From: Ruminococcus flavefaciens
GTDB taxonomy: Bacteria; Bacillota; Clostridia; Oscillospirales; Ruminococcaceae
Direction of reading: 5' to 3'
Length of the DNA: 47,492 bases
NCBI GenBank assembly: GCA_902777125.1
Contig: CACYSQ010000016.1
Location: forward strand, 1-47,492
Shown: positions 25,747 to 34,527 of the stretch, piece by piece
Layout of the letters: every line of letters begins with the position of its first letter
Numbering within the stretch: position 1 is the stretch's first letter
The notes under the pieces: model-generated
Databases searched by the model: none
The model's input: the letters and a program-made list of their open reading frames with translations, nothing else
Told to the model about the DNA's origin: nothing
Translations under genes and position numbers: made by a program

Positions 25747-25797
25747 CTGCTGATTCCGCCCAAACTTCCGTATAGATGTTAGCCTGTAATAAAATCC

Positions 25798-25826
25798 TTG
25801 ACAGTCAGCCGCAGATATGATATAAT
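25798..25826 (+). promoter_or_regulatory. Consensus sigma-A promoter of the aro operon
   Basis: TTGACA (25798-25803), exactly 17 bp, then TATAAT (25821-25826). Both hexamers are perfect consensus, about 58 bases before the aroA start, so basal expression should be high unless repressed. Confidence 0.92.
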
Positions 25827-25840
25827 GTTAATAGATTTTG

Positions 25841-25855
25841 CCGGGTCAAACCCGG
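25841..25855 (+). promoter_or_regulatory. Leader hairpin upstream of aroA
   Basis: CCGGGT (25841-25846) pairs with ACCCGG (25850-25855) around three bases. It should lie in the 5' untranslated RNA some 7 bases after the likely start site. No T tract follows, so it is not a terminator; a stability stem or a duplex operator at +8 to +22 are the options. Confidence 0.5.
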
Positions 25856-25883
25856 TCTTACCAAGCCCAACGGAGGAATTTCA

Positions 25884-27110
25884 GTGGATATTTTAACAGG
25901 AGGCTCGCTGCTCAGAGGCGAGCTCAGTATACCGGCTTCAAAAAGCTGTGCTCACAGAGCGCTGATTTGCGCTTCACTTGCGGAGGGACGCTCCGTTATA
26001 AGCGGAGTTACCATGTCCAAGGACATCGAGGCTACGATAGGCGCTATGACAGCCCTCGGCGCTTCATTTTCCGTGGAGGAAAGCACCATAACTGTTGACG
26101 GTATCTCCGAGGTCCCGGAAAAAGCCCTCATCGACTGCTGCGAAAGCGGCTCCACGCTGAGATTTGTGCTCCCGATAGCAGCAGCTCTCGGCATTGAGAG
26201 CGTATTTTCAGGCAGGGGAAGGCTCCCGCAGAGGCCCATAGATATCTACTTCCGCGAGCTCGGAAGAAACGGTGCGGATTTTCACAGCAGGACGATGCCG
26301 TATATCATCAGCGGAAAGCTCAGGGGCGAACGCTATGAGGTTGAGGGCAATGTCTCCTCGCAGTTCGTGACAGGACTGCTTTTCGCGCTGCCGCTTCTCG
26401 GGGAGGACTCAGAGATAATACTGACCTCGCACCTCGAATCTCGTCCGTATGTGGAGATAACGCTCGATATGCTCAGCCGCTTCGGGATCTCGATCGAGAA
26501 GACCTACAACAGCTTCCGCATAAAGGGCGGACAGAAGTACAAGCCGCATGACGAGACTATAGAGGGCGACTATTCGCAGGCGGCATTCTTCTTCGTCGCC
26601 AACGCTCTCGGCTCTGACGTCAAGATAAACAATCTCCTGCCCGACAGCGTTCAGGGCGACAGGAGGATAACCGATATCATCGCATCTGCCAGCAAAAACG
26701 GTACAGTTTCCGGTTTCAGGGCAGACTGCTCGGATATTCCCGACCTTGTGCCGATACTTGCAGTTCTCGGCGCTTTCGGTGCGGAGGAATCAGTGATATA
26801 CAATGCCGAAAGGCTAAGGATAAAGGAAAGCGACCGTCTTTCCGCGACCGCTGATATGCTCAACGCTCTCGGCGGCGATGTTACCGTAACACAGGACGGT
26901 CTCGTGATACGTCCAACCGGCAGTATGCACGGCGGTAGTATCGACAGCGTGGGCGACCACCGTATCGCTATGGCTGCCGCAATTGCTGCGACCCGCATCT
27001 CGGAAGATGTCGTCATAAAGGGCGCAGAGGCTGTTGAAAAATCATATCCCGGATTTTTCAGGGATTACGCAAAGCTCGGAGGTAAGGCAAATGTCATCGT
27101 TCTGGAATAA
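25884..27110 (+). CDS. aroA: 3-phosphoshikimate 1-carboxyvinyltransferase (EPSP synthase)
   Basis: Joins PEP to shikimate 3-phosphate in the shikimate pathway for aromatic amino acids. The 408-residue product has the N-terminal IPASKSCAHRALICASLAEG (the substrate Lys-Ser pair), CESGSTLRFVLPIAAALG, GRLPQRPI, SSQFVTGLLFALPLL, RIKESDRL and GDHRIAMAAAIAA. The start is GTG 25884, seven bases after CGGAGGA; it gives the usual N-terminal length. The CESGSTLRF loop differs from the common GNSGTTMRL/GNAGTAMR, placing it outside the plain class I pattern. It overlaps aroC by 20 bases. Confidence 0.94.
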   Translation: MDILTGGSLLRGELSIPASKSCAHRALICASLAEGRSVISGVTMSKDIEATIGAMTALGASFSVEESTITVDGISEVPEKALIDCCESGSTLRFVLPIAAALGIESVFSGRGRLPQRPIDIYFRELGRNGADFHSRTMPYIISGKLRGERYEVEGNVSSQFVTGLLFALPLLGEDSEIILTSHLESRPYVEITLDMLSRFGISIEKTYNSFRIKGGQKYKPHDETIEGDYSQAAFFFVANALGSDVKINNLLPDSVQGDRRITDIIASASKNGTVSGFRADCSDIPDLVPILAVLGAFGAEESVIYNAERLRIKESDRLSATADMLNALGGDVTVTQDGLVIRPTGSMHGGSIDSVGDHRIAMAAAIAATRISEDVVIKGAEAVEKSYPGFFRDYAKLGGKANVIVLE

Positions 27111-28119
27111 CAGGATCTCAATTTCTATTTTCGGAGAGTCAGACGGACCTGCCATAGGCGTTACCATCGACGATCTTCCCTCCGGAGAATACATAGATGT
27201 GGACGAGCTTTCAAAGTTCATGGCAAGGCGTACTATAGGCATTCGTTCGGCATCGGGCAATGCTGTCCCGCACATTCTTTCAGGAATATCAAATAACAGG
27301 ACCACCGGTGCGCCGCTGTGTGCGTTTGTCCAGAATGCACCGTCCAAGCCCGCAAAGCCCGTTCATACAGACCCAACCGCAAGGATAGGTCACGCAGACT
27401 ATACCGGTGCTGTTCAGTACCGCGATTTCAGCGACTTCAAGGACAGGGGCAACTTCTCGCAGAAGATGACCATTCCGCTTTGCTTTGCAGGTGCGGTATG
27501 CGCTCAGATACTCGAACGCAGAGGCATATATACCGGCGCACATATCGCGAGCATACACGGCTTCAAGGACAATCCCTTTGACCCTGTCAATATCACCCGC
27601 GACGGCGTAAGGAGCATAAGGATAAAGCGCTTCCCGGTCATCAACGACAGACGCGGCTGGACTATGCTCGAGGATATCCGCAGAGCTGAGGTTGCAGGCG
27701 AGACCCTCGGAGGCGTTGTTGAGTGCGCCTGTGTGAACGTTCCTGCCGGAGTTGGCTCGCCAGTATTCAACGGTCTTGAGAACAATATCGCACAGCTCGT
27801 TTTTGGCATTCCCGGAGCAGCCGGCATCGAGTTCGGCATGGGATTCCGTTCGGCATCAATGGTCGGAAGCCAGAGCAGCGATCGTTTCTACATGAACGAA
27901 AGGGGCTATCTTGCCTCACATACGAATAATCACGGCGGTATCTTAGGCGGTATATCCTCCGGTATGCCTGTGACCCTGAAGGTCGCATTCAGCCCTGCCG
28001 TAAGCGGAGTTGATGAGGAGCGCGAGACCTGTACGGTACCCGCAGCGGTAGCTTCTGTTGAAGCCGCTGTAAATATCGCACTGCTCTCGCAGATGATAGA
28101 CTACCCGAATTTCTGTTAA
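27091..28119 (+). CDS. aroC: Chorismate synthase
   Basis: An FMN-dependent lyase that makes chorismate from EPSP, the last shared step towards aromatic compounds. The 342 residues begin SSFWNNRISISIFGESDGPAIGV, a diverged form of the family GESHG start in which His is replaced by Asp. RRTIGIRSASGNAVPHILSGI, GHADYTGAVQYR, SQSSDRFY and NNHGGILGGISSGMPV follow. ATG 27091 is chosen because GGAGG lies at 27078-27082, although the frame is open further upstream inside aroA. The 20-base overlap with aroA implies coupling. Confidence 0.93.
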   Translation: MSSFWNNRISISIFGESDGPAIGVTIDDLPSGEYIDVDELSKFMARRTIGIRSASGNAVPHILSGISNNRTTGAPLCAFVQNAPSKPAKPVHTDPTARIGHADYTGAVQYRDFSDFKDRGNFSQKMTIPLCFAGAVCAQILERRGIYTGAHIASIHGFKDNPFDPVNITRDGVRSIRIKRFPVINDRRGWTMLEDIRRAEVAGETLGGVVECACVNVPAGVGSPVFNGLENNIAQLVFGIPGAAGIEFGMGFRSASMVGSQSSDRFYMNERGYLASHTNNHGGILGGISSGMPVTLKVAFSPAVSGVDEERETCTVPAAVASVEAAVNIALLSQMIDYPNFC

Positions 28120-28128
28120 GGTGAAAAA

Positions 28129-28722
28129 ATGCAGGAAGAAAATATCAGAAAAATGACAGAGCTGGCTGATACGGAGGTCAAGGATCTTCCCACGCTGAAT
28201 ATCCTTATCTGCTACCTTCTCTACAAGATAGACAAGCCCGTTGAGGCGGAACAGCTCTATGAAATAGCGATCGGAACAGGGATAATCAATTATTTCATGT
28301 ATCAGGATTCCATCGGATATCTCATTGAAAACGGTCTTATCGAAGCCTCCGCGGACGATTCCGGAAAGGAGCAGTACAAGCTCTGCCGCAAGGGCATTGA
28401 ATGTGCCAAGCAGCTTAAAAAGTATGCCCCGAAATCCTACCGGGACAAGCTCGTTCTTGCCGCACTCAGGTACTTTGCAAGGCGAAAGGCTGAAAAGGCA
28501 GTCAAGGTCGAGTATATCCCTGCGGATAACGGCTGCTATGTCCGGGCGAGGTGTCCCGATATCGAGGGCGACCTCCTCGACCTGAAACTGTTTGCACCTG
28601 ACATGACACAGGCAAAGGTCATCGGCGAGAGGATACTAGCAAATCCCTCCGGCTTCTACGGCAAGCTCATCGAGCTGGCGCTTTCCAACGAAGAACCGAC
28701 GTATGACCTTACGGATAACTGA
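28129..28722 (+). CDS. DUF4364 family protein
   Basis: The 197 residues resemble the DUF4364 proteins of Clostridia: an N-terminal winged-helix-like part (about 15-95, LPTLNILICYLLYKIDKPVEAEQLYEI followed by a YQDSIGYLIENGLIE strand-helix) and a C-terminal sheet domain. A DNA-binding role is plausible from the fold but unproven. It follows aroC by nine bases with AAGGTG as ribosome site, and a terminator ends the unit. Confidence 0.8.
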   Translation: MQEENIRKMTELADTEVKDLPTLNILICYLLYKIDKPVEAEQLYEIAIGTGIINYFMYQDSIGYLIENGLIEASADDSGKEQYKLCRKGIECAKQLKKYAPKSYRDKLVLAALRYFARRKAEKAVKVEYIPADNGCYVRARCPDIEGDLLDLKLFAPDMTQAKVIGERILANPSGFYGKLIELALSNEEPTYDLTDN

Positions 28723-28729
28723 ACAATGG

Positions 28730-28759
28730 AACCGTACTCTTGCGAGTACGGTTTTTTTA
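28730..28759 (+). terminator. Terminator of the aroA-aroC-DUF4364 unit
   Basis: ACCGTACTC (28731-28739) and GAGTACGGT (28744-28752) form a perfect nine-base stem with a TTGC loop, then seven T residues. It starts nine bases after the stop codon. Confidence 0.93.
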
Positions 28760-28805
28760 TTAGGCAAGCCTTCCTTATACGACAATTTCCGCGAAAAAAA
28801 CGTGA

Positions 28806-28817
28806 TATAATTATAAT
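28806..28817 (+). promoter_or_regulatory. Possible -10 region upstream of spoIIE
   Basis: Two tandem TATAAT hexamers (28806-28811 and 28812-28817) lie about 50 bases before spoIIE. No good -35 sits 16-18 bp upstream of either, as expected for a promoter that needs an activator. A one-mismatch match to the Spo0A box on the minus strand (TGTCGTA, 28777-28783) is close by. Confidence 0.4.
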
Positions 28818-28863
28818 CGTTCCGCTTGGAACAGGAATAAAAACAAAAGAAAAGGTGATAGCA

Positions 28864-31104
28864 ATGATAAGGACGGGAAGGCTTACTGAAAACGGTACGG
28901 CGGAGGTGATAGGCGGCTTCATGCTGTCGCTTGCGGCAGGGTATCTGCTTGCGGACTCGGTACTTGCGGGAGTGGCTTCGTTTGCGGATATATCGCTTGC
29001 TGGAGCACTGAGCCTGCCTTTTGCGCCGGCAGTTCTGACCGGCAGTCTGATACACTGCATAACAGGCGGAACAGTGGGGAGAAACATCGTCAAGATATCG
29101 TCAATGATAATAGTCCTGATAGTGAAGCTTTTCTTCGATAGTGCTGATGAGCCGCGAAACTGCGGTATAACGGTAAGCTCGGCGATCTTCATCTCGGGAG
29201 CAGCCGTATCTGTGCTCATAGGCGAGGTCCTGTACAAGCTGCTGTTCTACGTCTTCTACGGGGCAGTTTCGGGCTTCTGTGCATACTCGGCAGCGATAAT
29301 CCTCCGGGGACTTCAAAAGCGCTCGGTTATCGACCTTTCGGCAGGCGGAGGCGCGGCATATTCTGTGGTCTACACCATAGCTGTTGCTGCGCTTTGCTCG
29401 GCTGATATGCCTGCGATAAATTTAGGGATAACGATCGGGAGTGCCGTAACTCTTGGTGCGGCATATTTTTACCGGAGTGCAGGGGGAGTGCTGTGCGGCT
29501 CCCTGACAGCCTGCGGAGCATTTCTTGCTTCACCGGAAACAGGCATGAGCGTTGTGCTTCTTCCGGCGGCGGGACTTATAGCGGGCTATTTCAGCGGCAG
29601 GAGATACACATGGGCTGCGGCGGCATTTTCCGGAGTCGCGTTCATGCTGATGATACTGACCGGCACGACAAAAAACAGCATTTTCAGCATGATGAACATT
29701 GCGGCAGGTTCACTCCTATTCATCGCGGCAGCTCCGGCTTATTCAGACAAATGGATAATCACGGGCACGAATGATAACTCGGCACTGCCTGAACTTGTGA
29801 GTGCGAGGCTGAATTTCCTCTCGGACGCGATAGGCGAGGTTCGTGTTGAGTCCGGAAAGATCGCGGAAATGCTGTCCTACAGATCGGAGAATAAGAACGC
29901 GGTCAGCGAGATCAGCAGGCAGGTCTGCACGCGTTGTTTCAGGAGGCTGAACTGCTGGAAGAACAACTACGACCAGACCGTCCGTGGCTTCCGGAAGATG
30001 ATACTTTCTGCCGACAATGCCGTGTATGCGCTTCCGCAGGAGCTTGCAGGCTGCTTCAAGGCGGAGGAGCTTTCCCGGCTGAACGAGAGCCTTTCGCGTG
30101 AAAGAACGACTAAGCGTCTGCTCGAGATGAGGTTTTCGGAGAGCCGCGACCTGCTTTTCGAGCAGATAAGGGTCATCGAGGAAATGATAGGTGCGGCAGG
30201 CGACCGTCTTGACGTGCGGTATTCAGTGACAGCGAGCCGGCAGGTACAGGAAAAACTGCGGAAATTCGGCATTCTGCATAAAAATGCCGTTGCGTATTAC
30301 AATTCAGCTAACCGTCTGCTCATAGAGATATACTTTTCCGCAAGCGAGATGCCGGAAAGCGTTCCGCGTATCTGCGACCTTATCTCTGACGAGCTGAGGA
30401 TACCCTTGTCCGCGGCTGGACCGGTCGATTCCGGGAGGGAAGTGCGCGTGAGACTTTTTGAGAAGCCGGAGTATGAGCTCGAAGTCTTTTCGTCTACCCG
30501 GAGTGCCGGAGGGAACCCTGCGAACGGCGACACCTCAACGGTATTCTGTGACGGTACGGGAGTGAGCTATGTCATACTCTCCGACGGCATGGGAAGCGGC
30601 AAAAAAGCAGCGATAGAATCACAGCTTGTGGTGAGAATGTTCCGGAGGCTCGTCAGCAGCGGAGTGAACTACAATTCAGCGGTAAAGCTCATAAATTCGA
30701 TAATGGTCACAAAGTCGCAGGAGGAGAGCTTTGCGACACTTGACGCTGTCAGGATAGACCTTGACACCTGCGAGATGACGATAATAAAATCGGGTGCCGC
30801 ATCGACGATAATACGCCGCAGAGGAGGAGTGGTACGCATAGCAGCGCCGAGCTTTCCGATAGGGATATATGAGCGTTCGGAGGCATACTGTACAGAGGAG
30901 ACTCTCGATGACGGCGACATCGTGATAATGTGCTCGGACGGCATAAGCGAGAGCGAATATCCTTACATAAAGGAGCTGCTGAGAGAATGCAGTGACGTCC
31001 GGAAGATAGTAGATGATATAGCAGCAAAATCGGACGTTTTCAACCGCAGTTCCCGTCAGGACGATGTAACTGTTCTAGGACTTAAAATATCGAAGCAACA
31101 ATAA
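28864..31104 (+). CDS. spoIIE: Stage II sporulation protein E-like membrane phosphatase
   Basis: In sporulating Firmicutes SpoIIE dephosphorylates SpoIIAA to activate sigma-F in the forespore and takes part in polar division. This 746-residue protein has a long hydrophobic N-terminal half (about ten membrane segments within 15-340), a middle region (about 345-540) and a C-terminal PP2C domain (about 545-745). Metal-binding Asp574 is in ILSDGMGSG, Asp692 in MCSDGISESEY and Asp733/734 in RQDDVTVL. ATG 28864 is chosen, with AAAGGTGA ahead; the open frame upstream runs through the terminator and is not used. It stands alone, and no spoIIA genes are in the window. Confidence 0.88.
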   Translation: MIRTGRLTENGTAEVIGGFMLSLAAGYLLADSVLAGVASFADISLAGALSLPFAPAVLTGSLIHCITGGTVGRNIVKISSMIIVLIVKLFFDSADEPRNCGITVSSAIFISGAAVSVLIGEVLYKLLFYVFYGAVSGFCAYSAAIILRGLQKRSVIDLSAGGGAAYSVVYTIAVAALCSADMPAINLGITIGSAVTLGAAYFYRSAGGVLCGSLTACGAFLASPETGMSVVLLPAAGLIAGYFSGRRYTWAAAAFSGVAFMLMILTGTTKNSIFSMMNIAAGSLLFIAAAPAYSDKWIITGTNDNSALPELVSARLNFLSDAIGEVRVESGKIAEMLSYRSENKNAVSEISRQVCTRCFRRLNCWKNNYDQTVRGFRKMILSADNAVYALPQELAGCFKAEELSRLNESLSRERTTKRLLEMRFSESRDLLFEQIRVIEEMIGAAGDRLDVRYSVTASRQVQEKLRKFGILHKNAVAYYNSANRLLIEIYFSASEMPESVPRICDLISDELRIPLSAAGPVDSGREVRVRLFEKPEYELEVFSSTRSAGGNPANGDTSTVFCDGTGVSYVILSDGMGSGKKAAIESQLVVRMFRRLVSSGVNYNSAVKLINSIMVTKSQEESFATLDAVRIDLDTCEMTIIKSGAASTIIRRRGGVVRIAAPSFPIGIYERSEAYCTEETLDDGDIVIMCSDGISESEYPYIKELLRECSDVRKIVDDIAAKSDVFNRSSRQDDVTVLGLKISKQQ

Positions 31105-31114
31105 TACACCATGT

Positions 31115-31170
31115 GTGCATTTTAACAAAGGTCGTACAAATCAGCATTGAAAAAATATGTCAAAATGCAC
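31115..31170. repeat. Separated inverted repeat upstream of the glg operon
   Basis: GTGCATTTTAAC (31115-31126) and GTCAAAATGCAC (31159-31170) are inverted copies with 11 of 12 positions matching, 32 bases apart. They lie 60-115 bases upstream of the glgB -35 element. They could bind a dimer each or loop together, or form a weak long-loop stem after spoIIE. No T tract follows. No gene is seen in 31105-31284. Confidence 0.45.
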
Positions 31171-31230
31171 TAATAATTTGATTAAAAATTAGCGTATCGT
31201 CTGAAATTTTGACCCGATTTGCGAAAAAGC

Positions 31231-31259
31231 TTGAATAATTCCGGGTTTTCTGTTAAAAT
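31231..31259 (+). promoter_or_regulatory. Promoter of the glg operon
   Basis: TTGAAT (31231-31236), 17-bp spacer, TAAAAT (31254-31259), about 25 bases upstream of glgB. It is the only reasonable promoter seen before glgB. Confidence 0.7.
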
Positions 31260-31284
31260 GGTAAGTAGCAAAGGAGGTTGAATC

Positions 31285-33252
31285 ATGACAGCGAACAATG
31301 TACAAAACCCTAACGATTTTCCGCTTTACCTGTTCTATCAGGGAAAGAATTATGAAGCTTATAAATTCTTCGGTGTCCATTCAAGAAAAAGGGGAAGGGG
31401 ACATTATTTCACCTTCCGCGTATGGGCGCCTAATGCCGTCAGCGTCTCTGTAGTCGGTGATTTCAATAACTGGGACAGATTCGCAAACAAAATGGAACTG
31501 ATCTCCGAAGGTGTGTGGGAGACCGAGATCTCCGGTCTTGCACAGTTTGACGCATATAAGTACAGCATAGAGACAAAGGACGGCAGGATACTGCTCAAAG
31601 CCGATCCCTATGCCACCCATTTCGAGACCCGTCCGGGTACTGCTTCCAAGATCTTTGAGAGCAGCTTCAAATGGACAGATTCAGCATGGTATGAGACAAA
31701 GAACAACAAGAGCATCTACAAGAGCCCTGTGAACATCTACGAGGTCCACCTCAGCTCTTGGAAGAATTACGGTGATGCTGTTTTCCTTGACTATATCACC
31801 TTTGCAAAGGAGATAATCCCTTATCTCAAGAAGATGTCCTATACCCACGTTGAGTTCATGCCGCTTACGGAGTATCCGTTCGACGGTTCATGGGGCTATC
31901 AGGTCACAGGCTATTTTGCGCCGACCTCACGCTACGGAACTCCTGACGATTTCAGGAAGATGGTGGATATGTTCCACGAAAACGGCATAGGCGTTATCCT
32001 CGACTGGGTACCCGCACACTTCCCGAAGGACGAGGCTGGACTTTATGAGTTCGACGGCACCTGCTGCTATGAATATACAGACGACCGCAAGAAGGAACAC
32101 AAGGCTTGGGGCACACGCGTCTTTGACTACGGCAAGGCTGAGGTCTGCTCGTTCCTCATTTCAAGCGCTAACTACTGGTTCGACGAGTTCCACGTTGACG
32201 GTCTGCGCGTTGACGCGGTCGCTTCAATGCTCTACCTCGACTACGACAGGCGTGACGGCGAATGGGCTGCAAACATCTACGGCGGCAATGAGAACCTTGA
32301 GGCTGTTGAGTTCCTCAAGCGCCTCAACGAGGCTGTTTTCCTCAAGCACCCGGACGCTCTTATGATCGCGGAGGAATCCACCGCATGGCCTCTTGTTACA
32401 AAGCCAACCGATATCGGAGGCCTCGGATTCAACTTCAAGTGGAACATGGGCTGGATGAACGATATGCTCAGCTATATGTCCCTTGACCCGATATACCGTG
32501 CTTTCAACCACGATAAACTCACATTCTCGTTCTTTTATGCGTTTTCCGAGAACTATATACTCCCGATCTCACACGACGAGGTAGTATACGGAAAATGCTC
32601 GATGATAAACAAAATGCCCGGCGATTACGACCAGAAATTCGCCTCCTACCGTGCATTCCTTGCGTACATGATGGCTCACCCCGGAAAGAAGCTCCTCTTT
32701 ATGGGTCAGGAATTCGGTCAGATGAACGAGTGGAATTACAAAACGCAGCTCGACTGGAATCTCATGGAATTTGATTCGCACAGGAATCTCCTGAAATTCT
32801 CCGAAAAGCTCAACAAATTCTACGCTGACAATTCACCGTTCTGGCAGAACGACGATTCATGGAGCGGTTTCAGCTGGATATCCAACGACGACTACAAACA
32901 GAGCATCATCGCATTCAGACGTATCGACGATAACGGCGAGGAGCTGATCGCAGTATGCAATTTCGTCCCTGTTGAGCGCCGCGATTACCGTATCGGCGTC
33001 CCCTTCAAGGGCAAGTACAAGCTCGTTTTCAACACTGATGCAGTCGAATTCGGCGGCTCCGGCATAACGGAGAAGTCCTTCAAATCCGAGAGCATCGGTA
33101 TGCACGGCTTTGACGAAAGCATTTCCATGACCCTTGCACCGCTGTCTGTCATCTATCTGAAATATTCTCCCGTAAAAAAGAGAACTCCCAAGACAGAGAC
33201 CGAGCCTGCGGCTGAAAAGAAAACAAGAAGGAAAAGTTCCGAAAAGGCTTGA
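31285..33252 (+). CDS. glgB: 1,4-alpha-glucan branching enzyme
   Basis: Introduces alpha-1,6 branches into glycogen. The 655 residues comprise an N-terminal CBM48-like domain (about 25-120; [34 protein letters not shown]) and a GH13 barrel: [19 protein letters not shown], the nucleophile Asp310 in [11 protein letters not shown], the acid/base Glu363 in MIAEEST and [14 protein letters not shown] beta C-terminal domain and a charged Lys/Glu/Thr-rich tail (about 627-655) of unknown purpose follow. AAAGGAGG precedes ATG 31285. First gene of glgB-C-D-A. Confidence 0.96.
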   Translation: MTANNVQNPNDFPLYLFYQGKNYEAYKFFGVHSRKRGRGHYFTFRVWAPNAVSVSVVGDFNNWDRFANKMELISEGVWETEISGLAQFDAYKYSIETKDGRILLKADPYATHFETRPGTASKIFESSFKWTDSAWYETKNNKSIYKSPVNIYEVHLSSWKNYGDAVFLDYITFAKEIIPYLKKMSYTHVEFMPLTEYPFDGSWGYQVTGYFAPTSRYGTPDDFRKMVDMFHENGIGVILDWVPAHFPKDEAGLYEFDGTCCYEYTDDRKKEHKAWGTRVFDYGKAEVCSFLISSANYWFDEFHVDGLRVDAVASMLYLDYDRRDGEWAANIYGGNENLEAVEFLKRLNEAVFLKHPDALMIAEESTAWPLVTKPTDIGGLGFNFKWNMGWMNDMLSYMSLDPIYRAFNHDKLTFSFFYAFSENYILPISHDEVVYGKCSMINKMPGDYDQKFASYRAFLAYMMAHPGKKLLFMGQEFGQMNEWNYKTQLDWNLMEFDSHRNLLKFSEKLNKFYADNSPFWQNDDSWSGFSWISNDDYKQSIIAFRRIDDNGEELIAVCNFVPVERRDYRIGVPFKGKYKLVFNTDAVEFGGSGITEKSFKSESIGMHGFDESISMTLAPLSVIYLKYSPVKKRTPKTETEPAAEKKTRRKSSEKA

Positions 33253-33284
33253 TACGACTTCACAAACATCATAGGAGGAATTAT

Positions 33285-34511
33285 ATGTATACTAAGAAAA
33301 GAGTCGTTGCAATGCTCCTTGCCGGCGGACAGGGAAGCAGACTTTATGCACTGACTAAAAATGTAGCCAAGCCTGCCGTACCCTACGGCGGCAAGTACAG
33401 GCTCATAGATTTTCCGCTGTCAAACTGCACCAATTCCGGTATCGACACAGTCGGCGTTCTCACACAGTATCAGCCCCTTGTGCTCAATGAGTATATCGGA
33501 AACGGTCAGCCGTGGGATCTCGATAAAATGAACGGAGGCGTTCATGTTCTTCCGCCTTACGAAACACAGGCAGGCGCTTCATGGTACGAGGGCACAGCGA
33601 ATGCTATCTACCAGAATATGCGCTTTATCGAGAGATATGACCCAGAGTACGTTGTGGTTCTCGGCGGCGACCATATCTATAAAATGGACTACTCAAAAAT
33701 GGTGGATTTCCACGTTGCCAACAACGCCGACTGCACTATCTCGGTCATCGACGTTCCAAAAGCTGAGGCTTCACGCTTCGGCATCATGATCTGCGATGAG
33801 CAGAATCAGGTCATCGACTTTGTCGAGAAGCCCAAGGAGCCCAAGTCAACCCTCGCATCAATGGGTATCTATGTGTTCAGCTGGGATAAGCTCCGCAAGT
33901 ACCTCATCGAGAACGAGAACGATGCCAACGCAAAGCGCGAAAAGGGCGAGCCTTGGTCGAAGGACTTCGGCAAGGACATCATAACCTCCATGCTCCGCGA
34001 TCAGCAGAGGCTTTTCGCATACGAGTTCGAGGGCTACTGGAAGGACGTCGGAACTCTCGACTCCCTCTGGGAGGCAAATATGGACCTTCTCAGTCCGAGC
34101 GTTCCGCTTGATCTCTACGATCCGAGCTGGAAGATATACTCCCGCAACAACAATAAGCCTCCGCAGTACATCGGAGATAACGCAAACATCGAAAACTCCA
34201 TGATCTCTGAGGGCAGCACTATCGACGGAACGGTTGACTTCTCGATAGTATTCTCAGGCGTTACGATCGAGGAGGGCGCAACTGTCAACTACAGTATCAT
34301 CATGCCGGGTACGGTCATCAAGTCCGGAGCCCTAGTGGAATATGCCATTGTGGGCGAGGACTGCATCGTTGAGAGCGGTGCCAAGATAGGCGCAAGTCCT
34401 GAGACGATCGAAAACCGCGACGACTGGGGAATAGCTGTAGTAGGCCATAATGTAACTGTTTCCGAGAACAAGATGGTTGAGCCCAAGAAGATCATCGGAG
34501 AAAATATCTGA
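33285..34511 (+). CDS. glgC: Glucose-1-phosphate adenylyltransferase (catalytic)
   Basis: Forms ADP-glucose from glucose 1-phosphate and ATP, the regulated step of glycogen synthesis. The 408-residue protein has the nucleotide loop [29 protein letters not shown] (about 9-37), [21 protein letters not shown] and [18 protein letters not shown], and a C-terminal left-handed beta-helix (about 300-395). ATG 33285 follows AGGAGG; an upstream in-frame start in glgB is unsupported. It is followed 16 bases later by its non-catalytic partner glgD. Confidence 0.96.
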   Translation: MYTKKRVVAMLLAGGQGSRLYALTKNVAKPAVPYGGKYRLIDFPLSNCTNSGIDTVGVLTQYQPLVLNEYIGNGQPWDLDKMNGGVHVLPPYETQAGASWYEGTANAIYQNMRFIERYDPEYVVVLGGDHIYKMDYSKMVDFHVANNADCTISVIDVPKAEASRFGIMICDEQNQVIDFVEKPKEPKSTLASMGIYVFSWDKLRKYLIENENDANAKREKGEPWSKDFGKDIITSMLRDQQRLFAYEFEGYWKDVGTLDSLWEANMDLLSPSVPLDLYDPSWKIYSRNNNKPPQYIGDNANIENSMISEGSTIDGTVDFSIVFSGVTIEEGATVNYSIIMPGTVIKSGALVEYAIVGEDCIVESGAKIGASPETIENRDDWGIAVVGHNVTVSENKMVEPKKIIGENI

Positions 34512-34527
34512 TCGGAGGAGTTGTAGT

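Noticed and set aside
25841-25855. Hairpin upstream of aroA as a terminator
   Set aside because: No T tract follows the stem, and it lies just after the promoter start.
28726-28863. N-terminal extension of SpoIIE
   Set aside because: The extension would be translated through a strong intrinsic terminator; ATG 28864 with AAAGGTGA is the better start.
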